DNA from: Clostridiaceae bacterium UBA6085
GTDB taxonomy: Bacteria; Bacillota; Clostridia; Clostridiales; Clostridiaceae
Direction: 5' to 3'
NCBI GenBank assembly: GCA_002428605.1
Contig: DIXH01000028.1
Location: forward strand, 1-54,182
DNA length: 54,182 bases
This document shows positions 25,887 through 34,389 of this stretch, one piece after another. The translations under genes and the position numbers were made by a program. Each line of letters starts with the position of its first letter. The first letter of the stretch is position 1. The notes beneath the pieces were generated by a model that saw nothing but the letters and a program-made list of their open reading frames with translations, did no database searches and was not told the DNA's origin.

Positions 25887-26119
25887 CTCTGATATTAAAT
25901 TTCTCACAATCTAATTAAACTTGCCTTAAACGGCACACATTGCTTTCTTTTTGTGTGCTATCACTCATTTAAGTATACCACACTGAGGCTTCAATATCGC
26001 CTGAATCAGCCACTTTGAGTATATCTGACTGCTTCTACACATTAATTTAGTGTAAATTCACGGATTGTTCCTGATATATGTTAATATACTGTGATATTAT
26101 GGAATTGGAGGTGAATGAA

Positions 26120-26506
26120 ATGAAAAAATTCATGGAAGAATTCAAGGCCTTTGCAATCAGAGGCAATGTAATCGACCTTGCTGTCGGTGTAATCATAGGC
26201 GGAGCATTCGGAAAGATCGTTGCTTCCCTTGTCAATGACGTACTTATGCCTATAGTCAGCCTGCTGTTCGGCGGTGCCAAGTTCACTGAGCTCAAGGCGA
26301 CAGTCGGCGGTGCGGAGATTCTCTACGGAAACTTCATCCAGAATATCTTTGATTTCCTGATAATCGCCCTAGTAATATTCATAATGATCAAGAACATCAA
26401 CAAGATGAAGAAGAAGGAAGCGGAGGCAGCTCCAGCGGCTCCACCTGCTCCTACCAAGGAAGAGCTTCTTCTCACTGAGATCAGGGACATACTGAAGGAG
26501 AAATAA
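26120..26506 (+). CDS. mscL: Large-conductance mechanosensitive channel
   Basis: Pentameric tension-gated channel that releases solutes on osmotic downshock; 128 residues. It opens MKKFMEEFKAFAIRGNVIDL with the conserved gate helix AVGVIIGGAFGKIV, then the second helix IFDFLIIALVIFIMI and a charged C-terminal helix after an Ala/Pro linker (EAAPAAPPAPTKEEL). ATG 26120 has GGAGGTGA upstream; in-frame ATGs at 26078 and 26099 are upstream of that site and unlikely. It is convergent with the YdjC gene and shares a terminator with it. Confidence 0.96.
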   Translation: MKKFMEEFKAFAIRGNVIDLAVGVIIGGAFGKIVASLVNDVLMPIVSLLFGGAKFTELKATVGGAEILYGNFIQNIFDFLIIALVIFIMIKNINKMKKKEAEAAPAAPPAPTKEELLLTEIRDILKEK

Positions 26507-26523
26507 TAGCATCAACTCAAGAA

Positions 26524-26553
26524 GAAGCGGCCGGATATTCCAGCCGCTTCTTT
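26524..26553. terminator. Bidirectional terminator between mscL and the YdjC gene
   Basis: Stem GAAGCGGC / GCCGCTTC with an inner GGA/TCC pairing and T-rich flanks on both strands (TTTCT on plus, TTCTTG on minus). Confidence 0.78.
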
Positions 26554-27288
26554 CTATAGGTCTTTAAAGCTTATTAGCTCTATGCCGTGCCTCTTGACTA
26601 TCTCCCTTGCTTCCTCAGATACGAGGACATCCAGTTCTTTGGCCCTTTCCTTGTTGTAGCTCGAATTCTCCATGACAAAGGTATCGAGATATCCGGGATG
26701 GCACATGAGCTCCGCCACCTCATACTTTGAAGCCGCCTCTATGGCCTTTTCAAGGTCTAACGGAGTCAGGTCGTCACCATGGAAGCTCGCTATCATCCTG
26801 TCTGGCGATGGAATTCCCTTGAGACCTTCCGGTACATGGTCCTTTGTATGTATCCTCACAGGAACCATTAGCTCCTTTGCGAGCTCTCCAACTATGTCGG
26901 ATATTCCAGGCTCCATATGTACATGATGATGGCTGTCGAGATGCGATGGTGTAAGACCCAGCATCAGAGCCTTTTCTATCTGGCTCCTGAACTCCTTCTC
27001 CACATCCTTCAATGAATATCCCTTTAGCTGCTCCTTCCTCTTCCTGAACCTGCCGTCCTCGCCCACAAGGCTCGGTACGTCCTCGGAAACCGGGAATCCT
27101 GATGTCATGACAAGATGCAGTCCTACAGGCAGCCCGTGTTCCCTTGCAAGCATGACGGCATCCTCAGCCTGCGGCATGTTCATCATTATGGTTGCCGATG
27201 TGACAATCCCTTTCCTGAAGCAGTCTATGATTCCCAGATTCACAGCCCTTGACACTCCGAAATCATCCGCGTTGACAATTAGCCTCAA
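26554..27288 (-). CDS. YdjC/ChbG family carbohydrate deacetylase
   Basis: A 244-residue metal-dependent deacetylase; ChbG relatives remove acetyl groups from chitobiose-type oligosaccharides. Metal ligands: NADDFG at the N-terminus, LDSHHHVHM near 115-123 and MCHPGY near 195. TTG at 27288 has GAGGAGTG 6 bases upstream; a GTG at 27297 lies in that site. No sugar transporter is adjacent, so the substrate (chitin fragment, peptidoglycan or other) is open. Confidence 0.9.
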   Translation of the reverse strand: MRLIVNADDFGVSRAVNLGIIDCFRKGIVTSATIMMNMPQAEDAVMLAREHGLPVGLHLVMTSGFPVSEDVPSLVGEDGRFRKRKEQLKGYSLKDVEKEFRSQIEKALMLGLTPSHLDSHHHVHMEPGISDIVGELAKELMVPVRIHTKDHVPEGLKGIPSPDRMIASFHGDDLTPLDLEKAIEAASKYEVAELMCHPGYLDTFVMENSSYNKERAKELDVLVSEEAREIVKRHGIELISFKDL

Positions 27289-27421
27289 ATCAATCACTCC
27301 TCAAAACCAGTCTTTACGTAGATTATACCAAGATAGACCCCGGCATATGTGAACCAAATTGAAATTCTTGGGAAAACTCATGTTTAATCTTCGCTTAATC
27401 GAAACTGCACTTTAGTAGTGG

Positions 27422-27427
27422 TATAAT
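27422..27427 (+). promoter_or_regulatory. Extended -10 promoter of the ABC exporter operon
   Basis: TGGTATAAT, a perfect -10 with TGn extension, 33 bases before the ATPase start codon. Confidence 0.5.
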
Positions 27428-27460
27428 ATATGGTGATTATGAATATTCAAGGAGGACATT

Positions 27461-28186
27461 ATGATCAGCTTCAAGAATGTTACCAAGGTATATGGCGGTA
27501 CGGTAAAGGCTGTCGACAACCTCACACTCGACCTCTATCCCGGCGAAATCTACGGATTCCTGGGGCCTAACGGCGCCGGAAAGACAACTTCGATAAAGAT
27601 GCTCACCGGAATCCTCAGGCAGGACTCAGGCGAGATAATGATAAACGGAAAGAACATGCTTACTGACCCTCTGGAGGCAAAGAAGGAATTCGGCTATGTG
27701 CCGGACAATCCGGACATGTTCCTGAGGCTCAAGGGCATAGAGTTCCTGAACTTCATGGGGGACATCTACCAGGTCCCCGGCGATGTAAGGAAGGAAAGGA
27801 TCGAAAGCCTTGCAAGGCGCTTCGACATGGAAAGCGCTTTAGGCGACACCATATCCGGCTATTCACACGGAATGAGGCAGAAGATCGTCCTTATGGGTGC
27901 CCTGGTACACGAGCCCAGCGCATGGATACTCGATGAGCCCATGACCGGACTTGACCCCAAATCCTCATATATGCTCAAGGAGATGATGAGGGACCATGCC
28001 GACAAGGGAAACGTGGTGTTCTTCTCCACTCACGTGCTGGAGGTCGCCGAAAAGCTCTGCGACAGGGTCGGCATTATAAACAAGGGCAAGCTAATGTTCT
28101 CAGGCACCATGGATGAATTGAGACAGCTGGCGAAAGAGAACGAGAGTCTTGAGAACATATTCCTGGAGATGACAAAAGATGAGTAA
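27461..28186 (+). CDS. ABC transporter ATP-binding protein
   Basis: A 241-residue ABC ATPase of the ABC-2/exporter type. Walker A is GPNGAGKTTSIK near 38-45. The Q-loop region is YVPDNPDMF, the signature is a variant SGYSHGMRQK near 133, Walker B is WILDEPMTGLDPKS, and the H-loop STHVLEVAEKLCD. GGAGG precedes the ATG. It overlaps the permease gene by 8 bases; the pair forms one exporter, substrate unknown. Confidence 0.95.
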   Translation: MISFKNVTKVYGGTVKAVDNLTLDLYPGEIYGFLGPNGAGKTTSIKMLTGILRQDSGEIMINGKNMLTDPLEAKKEFGYVPDNPDMFLRLKGIEFLNFMGDIYQVPGDVRKERIESLARRFDMESALGDTISGYSHGMRQKIVLMGALVHEPSAWILDEPMTGLDPKSSYMLKEMMRDHADKGNVVFFSTHVLEVAEKLCDRVGIINKGKLMFSGTMDELRQLAKENESLENIFLEMTKDE

Positions 28187-29849
28187 CCATATTTTCCACC
28201 TGACAAAGACCATGTTCGGAAGCGATGAGACGCTCTCAAACCTTGGAATTGGCAGCAAGAGAAAGAAGAGCATATTCAGCAGGAGGCCTGTGAAGATACT
28301 CCTCTTCCTTTTGCTCTTCCTTTCAATGGGAATGTCCACCGGAAGCTTCGCATACCTGCTGTATGACTCTCTCAGCATGTACGGCTTCCAGTCGCTAATA
28401 ATAAGGCTTGCTGTGCCTGCATCCGGAATAACCGTATTCATGTTCGGCATATTCTATGTAATGAACGTGTTCTACTTCTCAAGGGATATCGAGAACTATC
28501 TGTTCCTGCCGGTAAAGCCAGGCGAGATACTGATGTCAAAGTTCCTCGTCGCCCTCGTATACCAGTATTTCATATACGGCATGCTCTTCATGCCGGTGCT
28601 CCTTGTATATGGGTTCCTTGACAAGGCAGGACCCCTGTTCTACCTTTATCTCATTCTGATCACACTGTTCGTGCCTGTGCTTCCAATGGTTTTCGCTTCG
28701 CTTATAGCGATGGTCATAATGAGAGCCGGCAAGGGTATCAAGAACAAGGACAGGTTCAACATGATCGCCGGAGTATTCGGCCTTGGCATTTCTTTAGGCT
28801 TCAGCTTCGGCATCCAGTACATCGCTCAGAGGGCGACGACAGGAAGCATGGTCATCACTGACCTTTCACAGCTGCCTGCAATAAAGATTACTTCACTTGC
28901 ATTCCCCACGTCATACCTCGCAAGTGAGGCTCTCATAGGCTTCGATGGCTTCAGCGGCCTCATGTATCTCCTTGCGCTGATAGCAATATCCCTGTTGTCC
29001 ATGGTTGTCTTCTATCTTGTAGGAAACGCCATTTACTTCAAGGGAGTCATGGGTGTACTTGACAGCTCATCAAGAAGGAAGAAGCTTTCTACAGGCGAGC
29101 TCGAGAAGGAAACCAGCTCAAAGCCAATACTTCTCGCATACTCACTCAAGGAGCTGAAGCTCCTCATTAGGACACCTGCATATTTCATGAACTGTGTGCT
29201 CGTTTCCCTGATATTCCCGCTGTTCTTCATCATCCCATTTCTAATTGATGGTCCTGACAGCGCGGAGATCAAGGAGATAATGGCCTTCATCCGATCAGCC
29301 GGAGACGCAAATCTCCTGGTTGTCATGGCAGCCCTTGGACTTATCCTCGGTGGACTGAATATAATTTCATCGACTTCAATCTCCAGGGAAGGTAAGAATT
29401 TCTTCTTCATGAAGTACGTACCTGTCCCATACATGACACAGCTTTACGCAAAGATACTGAGCTCCTTCTATGTTGAAGGTGCTGCAGCAGTAGTCCTGTA
29501 CGTACTTCTGATCTGGCTGTTCAGGCCGTCAATGATCGTAGTCCTGCTTTCAATACCACTTTTCATCCTTGCCTCAATATTCATAAACCAGTTCTCGATA
29601 GCCATCGACGTATATATGCCGAAGCTTGAATGGGACAGCGAACAGAAGGCAGTGAAACAGAACCTGAACTCAATGTTCCAGATGTTTGGAAGCTTCATTT
29701 TCGGAGGAGGAATGATCTTCCTCTCCACAAAGCTTTCACCATCCCTCATCCCGGCATTCCTTGGCCTCCTTGTCATATTCGGTGCGCTGGTGGTCATGAC
29801 CCACAAGTTCTTAGAAAGGCTTGTTGAAAGAAGATTCGCGGAACTTTAG
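28179..29849 (+). CDS. ABC transporter permease, large multi-helix subunit
   Basis: A 556-residue membrane protein with about 12 hydrophobic segments in two clusters, consistent with the 'putative ABC exporter' permease family found next to such ATPases in Firmicutes. The cytosolic N-terminus is basic (GSKRKKSIFSRRPVK). A central cytosolic loop around residues 300-320 is rich in Lys, Ser and Glu (DSSSRRKKLSTGELEKETSS). Its start overlaps the ATPase end, so translation is coupled. The transported compound cannot be inferred. Confidence 0.9.
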   Translation: MSNHIFHLTKTMFGSDETLSNLGIGSKRKKSIFSRRPVKILLFLLLFLSMGMSTGSFAYLLYDSLSMYGFQSLIIRLAVPASGITVFMFGIFYVMNVFYFSRDIENYLFLPVKPGEILMSKFLVALVYQYFIYGMLFMPVLLVYGFLDKAGPLFYLYLILITLFVPVLPMVFASLIAMVIMRAGKGIKNKDRFNMIAGVFGLGISLGFSFGIQYIAQRATTGSMVITDLSQLPAIKITSLAFPTSYLASEALIGFDGFSGLMYLLALIAISLLSMVVFYLVGNAIYFKGVMGVLDSSSRRKKLSTGELEKETSSKPILLAYSLKELKLLIRTPAYFMNCVLVSLIFPLFFIIPFLIDGPDSAEIKEIMAFIRSAGDANLLVVMAALGLILGGLNIISSTSISREGKNFFFMKYVPVPYMTQLYAKILSSFYVEGAAAVVLYVLLIWLFRPSMIVVLLSIPLFILASIFINQFSIAIDVYMPKLEWDSEQKAVKQNLNSMFQMFGSFIFGGGMIFLSTKLSPSLIPAFLGLLVIFGALVVMTHKFLERLVERRFAEL

Positions 29850-29857
29850 AAAATTCA

Positions 29858-29895
29858 AAGGACAAGGCGATACTAATTATTGCCTTGTCCTTATA
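29858..29895 (+). terminator. Terminator after the ABC exporter operon
   Basis: Eleven-bp stem AAGGACAAGGC / GCCTTGTCCTT with a 13-base loop, then TATACTTT. Confidence 0.75.
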
Positions 29896-29943
29896 CTTTG
29901 TATCATTAGGTTTTCTTTAATGAGCCGAACTATGAGGAAATAT

Positions 29944-30269
29944 TTATTTCTTAAGCAAGTCCTCATATTTACGCTTTCCATACAGGATTCTCATTATCAC
30001 AACTTCTTGATTTTATCATCTACAAGATAGATTATGATGTAACTTTCTACTATCAGTTTCCTATAACCTTTCGCCCTCAGATACTCATCCTCAAATTCAC
30101 TTCCGGAAAATGGAAAATCACCCAGTCTAGTTATGGATGTCTCAACAGCATTCATAAGTCTTGCTGCAGCAATATCATTAAACAAGTGGAGAGAAATTCA
30201 CTCGAATATTTCTCTAATATCTTCGGATGCTTTTGGAGTGAACTTAAAACTATATTTATTTATACCCAT
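29944..30269 (-). pseudogene. RelE/ParE-type toxin, broken by a stop and a frameshift
   Basis: From ATG 30269 the frame reads MGINKYSFKFTPKASEDIRE, then a TGA at 30200-30198. It resumes in the same frame with ISLHLFNDIAAARLMNAVET and GYRKLIVESYIIIYLVDDKI. Near base 30001 the frame is lost; one base off, it continues VVIMRILYGKRKYEDLLKK and stops at 29944. The pieces in order give a complete ParE/RelE-like fold of about 108 residues, ending in the usual basic ILYGKR...LL strand and helix. The in-frame stop falls where the family has an aromatic residue (DIREIFE-x-ISLHL). With two separate lesions this toxin should be inactive. Confidence 0.75.
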
Positions 30270-30428
30270 ACTTTGCTCTCAATTCGTTGAAGATTACACT
30301 CCCATCAATTAATTCTTCACCATTTCTAATCTGAGGCATAAAATCAGTTCCTTGCATTATTATGACTTAATTATGCCATAATACTGTAAATTCTTCATCG
30401 TTTTTACTGGTAATTTTGAATTAACCAT
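30256..30428 (-). pseudogene. Antitoxin remnant paired with the broken toxin
   Basis: Immediately upstream of the toxin and overlapping its start by 14 bases is a short frame ending RNGEELIDGSVIFNELRAKY, typical in place and charge for an antitoxin C-terminus. It only opens at ATG 30357 (33 residues). A different frame from 30428, MVNSKLPVKTMKNLQYYGII, ends in TAA at 30360. Together they suggest one antitoxin gene split by a frameshift. The antitoxin family cannot be named securely. Confidence 0.5.
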
Positions 30429-30480
30429 TTGAAATTGAGTTACAAAACTCCTCTGTTCTGTCTGATTTTTCTTTGTTTCT

Positions 30481-31149
30481 TTATTCCCCGATCATCCAGT
30501 CTATAGGTTCCTTACCCATATCCCTTAGTATGTCGTTGGTCCTGCTGAATGGCCTGGATCCAAAGAAGCCCCTGTGGGCTGAAAGCGGGCTTGGATGAAC
30601 GGACTTGAGTACCCGGTGCCTTTCATCAATGAGGGCTTCCTTCTTTCCCGCAGGCGCTCCCCAGAGCAGGAATATGACAGGGTCTTCCCTCTTTGAAAGA
30701 TGCACTATCACTGTATCTGTGAATATCTCCCAGCCCTTGCCCTGATGTGAGTTGGCCTGCCCTTCCCTGACTGTTAGGACAGTGTTTAGCAGAAGCACAC
30801 CCTGCCTTGCCCAGGACTCAAGGTTTCCATGACCTGGGATCGGATATCCCAGGTCATCCTTAAGCTCCTTGAATATGTTAAGGAGCGAAGGAGGCTTAGG
30901 TACTCCCTTCTGCACAGAGAAGGCCAGTCCGTGGGCCTGCCCTTTACCATGATACGGATCCTGTCCAAGTATGACTACCTTGACATCCTCATATGAGGTA
31001 AGCTTAAGCGAGTTGAATATATTGTGCATGTCAGGATATATTACCTTCGTCCTGTATTCTTCCTTCAGGAATTCCCTAAGCTTAAGGTAGTATTCCTTGT
31101 CGAACTCCCCTTCAAGTACCTTATCCCAGCTGTTTCCGATCTTAACCAT
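30481..31149 (-). CDS. ung: Uracil-DNA glycosylase, family 1
   Basis: Base-excision repair enzyme that removes uracil from DNA; 222 residues. The catalytic motif GQDPYHGKGQAHGLAFSV is near residue 62-79, and the leucine-loop motif HPSPLSAHRGFFGSRPFSRTN is near 190. The start at 31149 has GGAGGAG close upstream; the frame extends upstream to 31284 but into the divergent promoter region. It is transcribed away from the phosphodiesterase gene. Confidence 0.97.
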   Translation of the reverse strand: MVKIGNSWDKVLEGEFDKEYYLKLREFLKEEYRTKVIYPDMHNIFNSLKLTSYEDVKVVILGQDPYHGKGQAHGLAFSVQKGVPKPPSLLNIFKELKDDLGYPIPGHGNLESWARQGVLLLNTVLTVREGQANSHQGKGWEIFTDTVIVHLSKREDPVIFLLWGAPAGKKEALIDERHRVLKSVHPSPLSAHRGFFGSRPFSRTNDILRDMGKEPIDWMIGE

Positions 31150-31218
31150 ATTCTCCTCCGAGTTTCTTAATTCCATCGGTCTTATAATTCCCATATAGTC
31201 ATTGTACTTCAGAGATAG

Positions 31219-31244
31219 TTTACAATTCCATGGTATTCTGTAAA
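31219..31244. promoter_or_regulatory. Symmetric element in the divergent ung/phosphodiesterase promoter region
   Basis: Arms TTTACA and TGTAAA with 14 bases between, holding CCATGG near the centre. On the minus strand TTTACA with TAAACT 16 bases away could be an ung promoter. The symmetry may be an operator or two overlapping divergent promoters. Confidence 0.4.
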
Positions 31245-31274
31245 GTATGATACAGAATTTCCCAGGAGGTTCAT

Positions 31275-32582
31275 ATGCAAACAATAAACAGCAAAAGACG
31301 TTTCGTCATAATTTCCTTTGATGCGCTTTCTTCACGTGACATGGATACTCTGAAGCATCTGCCGGGTTTTTCAAGGCTGTACAGGGATGGCTCCTATTGC
31401 GAACAAGTAAGGAGCATTTATCCCAGCCTTACATATCCTGCCCATTGCTCGATCTCTACCGGGATGCTTCCAATTACCCATGGTGTAACCTCTAATCAGC
31501 TGCTTCAGCCAGGCAGAAAGGATCCCGACTGGCATTGGACCAGGGACCACATAAAGACAGATACGTTCTACGATGCTGCACTAAGAAAAGGCATGACAGT
31601 AGCTTCTCTGCTCTGGCCGGTTACAGGAAAGTCGGCCATAACCTGGAACATGCCTGAGATATATGCCAACAGGCCATGGAAGAACCAGATCGCCGTTTCA
31701 CTTGCAAACGGAACACCGGACTATCTCCTTCTACTCCAGAAAAGGTTCGGAAAGACCAGGCAGGGCACCAGGCAGCCAATGCTTGATGATTTTGTCCACC
31801 AGAGCGCGCTATGGACGATTAAGGAAAAGAAGCCCGATGTCATAATGATCCATTACGTTGACCTTGACTCAATGAGGCATCACCACGGATATGCCTCCAA
31901 AGAAGCTGATTCAGCCCTTTTAAGGCACGACAGAAGACTCACCGACATATTGGACGTCCTGGAAGAAGAAGGCCTCATGGAGGATACTACGCTGTTCGTT
32001 CTTGGTGACCATGACCAGATTCCGGTAAAGAACATAATATACCTTAACTCCATACTCAAGGACAAGGGGCTTATAGAAGCAAAAGGGGGAAAGATAACTG
32101 ACTGGAAGGCATATGCACAGACCCTGGAGGGTTCCTCCTATGTTCATGTCAAAGACAGAAGCGACACTGAGACATATTCGAAGGTTGAGTCGATCCTGAA
32201 AACTCTTGAATCGATACCCTCATACGGAATCGAGAAGGTATACTCTTCCGATGAGGCAGCTGCTTTAGGCGCAAGCCGCGATGCTGCATTCATGCTTGAA
32301 GCATCATGCGGTTTCAAGTTCCTTCCTGATATCGACAAGCCTGCCGTAGCTCCGATACCACCGGCAATCGATGGCTGGTTTGAGGAGTCCATATCGACTC
32401 ACGGCTTCTCACCTGACAAGGAAAACTATACTACAGTGTTTTTCGCCATGGGGAATGGAATCAGGAAGGGCATTGCAATCCCGTCAATGTCGCTAATTGA
32501 TGAGGGACCCACATTTGCGAAAGCGATGGGGACAGTCCTGTATGACACTGACGGCAGAGTCCTTGAGGAGATACTTGAATAA
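31275..32582 (+). CDS. Alkaline-phosphatase-fold phosphodiesterase (nucleotide pyrophosphatase-like)
   Basis: A 435-residue member of the type I phosphodiesterase/nucleotide pyrophosphatase family. Metal ligands and nucleophile in order: FDAL near 15, the threonine nucleophile in YPSLTYPAHCSISTGM near 53-58, DLDSMRHHHG near 198-207, and GDHDQIP near 246. No signal peptide is visible, so it is probably cytosolic and might act on nucleotides or phosphodiester cofactors. AGGAGG lies 5 bases before the ATG. It is monocistronic, divergent from ung. Confidence 0.9.
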   Translation: MQTINSKRRFVIISFDALSSRDMDTLKHLPGFSRLYRDGSYCEQVRSIYPSLTYPAHCSISTGMLPITHGVTSNQLLQPGRKDPDWHWTRDHIKTDTFYDAALRKGMTVASLLWPVTGKSAITWNMPEIYANRPWKNQIAVSLANGTPDYLLLLQKRFGKTRQGTRQPMLDDFVHQSALWTIKEKKPDVIMIHYVDLDSMRHHHGYASKEADSALLRHDRRLTDILDVLEEEGLMEDTTLFVLGDHDQIPVKNIIYLNSILKDKGLIEAKGGKITDWKAYAQTLEGSSYVHVKDRSDTETYSKVESILKTLESIPSYGIEKVYSSDEAAALGASRDAAFMLEASCGFKFLPDIDKPAVAPIPPAIDGWFEESISTHGFSPDKENYTTVFFAMGNGIRKGIAIPSMSLIDEGPTFAKAMGTVLYDTDGRVLEEILE

Positions 32583-32590
32583 ACGAAACA

Positions 32591-32632
32591 CCCCAATCCA
32601 ACCTTTTATTAACCAGGTGGATTGGGGTATTG
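32591..32632 (+). terminator. Terminator after the phosphodiesterase gene
   Basis: Stem ACCCCAATCC(A)ACCT / AGGTGGATTGGGGT with one bulged base and an 11-base loop, followed by ATTGATTTT. Confidence 0.75.
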
Positions 32633-32731
32633 ATTTTGTTGCAAAAATGTTTTGCTCAAAAGGCTGTACATAACTCATCTTGTTAAGTCCATGTGAGCCA
32701 TGTGCCTGGACTGAAGCTTCTAACTTTATTT

Positions 32732-33592
32732 CTACATAAGGTCCCTTCTCTTCTTGATAAGTTCTACGAAAAGGTCAACAGTGCTTGGCTCCTGATGTGA
32801 GAAGAACAGGCTCTTACCTGTATCCAGGGTTCTGATGGTTTCCATGTCCTCTGCCGGCAGCTCAAAGTCGAACACTTCGAAGTTTTGCTGTATCCTTTCC
32901 CTGTGTGTGGATTTGGCAAGTGCTACAACCTTTCTTTGGATCAGCCATCTCAGGATTACCTGAGCTACGCTCTTGTTGTGCTTTTGAGCGATTTCCTTGA
33001 GCACCGGATCTTCGAATATTCCATTCCTTCCTTCTCCAAAGGGAGCCCAGGCTTCAATTTGCACGCCATTCTTCACCATGTTCTCCTGAGCCATTATCTG
33101 CTGGTTAAGCGGATTGGTCTCCACTTGGTTGACCTGTGGCACTATCTCATTGAAGGCTGCAATATCCGAAAGCCTGTCAGGATAAAAGTTGCTTACTCCA
33201 ATAGCTTTGATCTTCCCTTCCCTGTACAGGACCTCCAGCGCATGATAAGCACCGTAGTAGTCGCCGAAAGGCTGGTGAAGGAGAACCAGATCAAGGTAAT
33301 CTGTCCTGAGCTTCCTCATCGATTCAAGGACCGATCTCCTTGTCTTATCATACCCGTAATTGTCTATCCATACCTTTGTCGTTATAAACAGCTCATCTCG
33401 TGGAACTCCGCATTTTTCTATGGCGCTTCCAACGGCTTCCTCATTGAAGTAGGACTGAGCAGTGTCAATCAGCCTGTAACCAATACTTATCGCATCCAGT
33501 ACGCACCTCTCACAGTCCTCCTTTGGAATCTGGTAGACACCAAATCCGAGAAGAGGCATCTTAACTCCATTGTTCAAAATAACATGATCCAT
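32732..33592 (-). CDS. Aldo/keto reductase
   Basis: NADPH-dependent carbonyl reductase of 286 residues, (beta/alpha)8 barrel. The catalytic tetrad is visible: Asp in LIDTAQSY near 47, Tyr four residues on, Lys in ITTKVW near 76, and His in LVLLHQPFGDYYGA near 108. The NADPH-binding end is VALAKSTHRERIQQNF. AGGAGG lies 7 bases before ATG 33592. It is divergent from a merR gene with overlapping promoter regions, so that regulator probably controls it in response to aldehydes or similar compounds. Confidence 0.94.
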   Translation of the reverse strand: MDHVILNNGVKMPLLGFGVYQIPKEDCERCVLDAISIGYRLIDTAQSYFNEEAVGSAIEKCGVPRDELFITTKVWIDNYGYDKTRRSVLESMRKLRTDYLDLVLLHQPFGDYYGAYHALEVLYREGKIKAIGVSNFYPDRLSDIAAFNEIVPQVNQVETNPLNQQIMAQENMVKNGVQIEAWAPFGEGRNGIFEDPVLKEIAQKHNKSVAQVILRWLIQRKVVALAKSTHRERIQQNFEVFDFELPAEDMETIRTLDTGKSLFFSHQEPSTVDLFVELIKKRRDLM

Positions 33593-33638
33593 TACATGAC
33601 CTCCTTGATTAAATCGGCAATGTTCATTACACTTCAAA

Positions 33639-33667
33639 TATATACCCCGTTAGCTACTACCGGTCAA
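33639..33667 (-). promoter_or_regulatory. Promoter of the aldo/keto reductase gene
   Basis: TTGACC and TATATA separated by exactly 17 bases on the minus strand, in the merR/reductase gap. The spacer holds the TAGCTA palindrome and is the natural place for MerR binding, although the spacing is shorter than the 19-20 bp of classic MerR targets. Confidence 0.55.
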
Positions 33668-33697
33668 TACTTATGACATAATTTTGGAGGATAAGCT

Positions 33698-34096
33698 ATG
33701 TATACCATGAAGGAAACCAGCCAGAGAGTCGGAATGACCTATGAGGCACTAAAGTTTTACTGCAATGAAGGCCTGGTGCCTAATGTGAAGCGTGACAAGA
33801 ACAACCACAGGATATTCGATGACAGGGATGTCAGCTGGATAGATGGCCTTACCTGCCTCAGGAAATGCGGAATGAGCATCAGTGACATGAAGGTTTATCT
33901 GGACCTGTGCATGGCTGGAGAGTCTTCCATAAGTGAGCGCAAGGCAATGCTTGAAGCCCAAAGGAAGGTCCTGGTCGATAGGATACGCGAACTTACCGGA
34001 TCAATTGAATATATCGACTCGAAGCAGATGTTCTATGACAACGTACTTGAAGGCAAAGTAAAGTATTTCAGCAACCTGATTTCGGTTGAAGATTAG
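33698..34096 (+). CDS. MerR family transcriptional regulator
   Basis: A 132-residue regulator with the MerR winged HTH (MYTMKETSQRVGMTYEALKF, then YCNEGLVPNVKRDKNNHRIF) followed by the dimerisation coiled coil (ERKAMLEAQRKVLVDRIREL). The C-terminal sensor part is very short and has no metal-type Cys pattern. The ATG has TTGGAGG upstream. The divergent reductase gene 105 bases away is the likely target; relatives next to aldo/keto reductases respond to reactive carbonyls. Confidence 0.93.
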   Translation: MYTMKETSQRVGMTYEALKFYCNEGLVPNVKRDKNNHRIFDDRDVSWIDGLTCLRKCGMSISDMKVYLDLCMAGESSISERKAMLEAQRKVLVDRIRELTGSIEYIDSKQMFYDNVLEGKVKYFSNLISVED

Positions 34097-34195
34097 CCAA
34101 AGGAGATATTCATAAGCTGAAATTTCCCCCATTTACCCCCCTGAGCCTTAAGGATAATATCCGGAATACCATCATGATAATTCATCCCAAATGAG

Positions 34196-34222
34196 AAAGG
34201 ACCCCATGCGGGGTCCTTTTTC
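34196..34222 (+). terminator. Terminator downstream of merR
   Basis: Perfect 10-bp stem AAAGGACCCC / GGGGTCCTTT with ATGC loop then TTT. It lies about 100 bases after the merR stop. Confidence 0.88.
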
Positions 34223-34242
34223 AGGGAAACAGTATAGTTACA

Positions 34243-34266
34243 AAGGGTAGGGGTATTACTACCCTT
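34243..34266. repeat. Inverted repeat AAGGGTAG / CTACCCTT
   Basis: Perfect 8-bp arms with an 8-base spacer, no T run on either strand. It lies between the merR terminator and the Fis-type regulator; role unknown. Confidence 0.45.
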
Positions 34267-34340
34267 GGATATGGGAGCTTATCCATGAAATTAGTATATC
34301 AGAAATTATAGATATTTTTTTAACATGATTGTAAATAAAT

Positions 34341-34383
34341 CGTTAATTAACGAACCATCTCGGTTTATATCAGTTCGTTTTTT
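34341..34383. terminator. Hairpin and palindrome downstream of the Fis-type regulator
   Basis: Perfect palindrome CGTTAATTAACG (34341-34352), overlapped by a longer pair AACGAAC / GTTCGTT (arms 24 bases apart start to start). T runs follow on the plus strand. It may close incoming plus-strand transcripts or the minus-strand regulator transcript. Confidence 0.4.
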
Positions 34384-34389
34384 GAACAC

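Noticed and set aside
25848..25907. GTG start of signal peptidase at 25907
   Set aside because: No ribosome site, and the extra 20 residues would be encoded by an inverted repeat; TTG 25847 gives the usual length.
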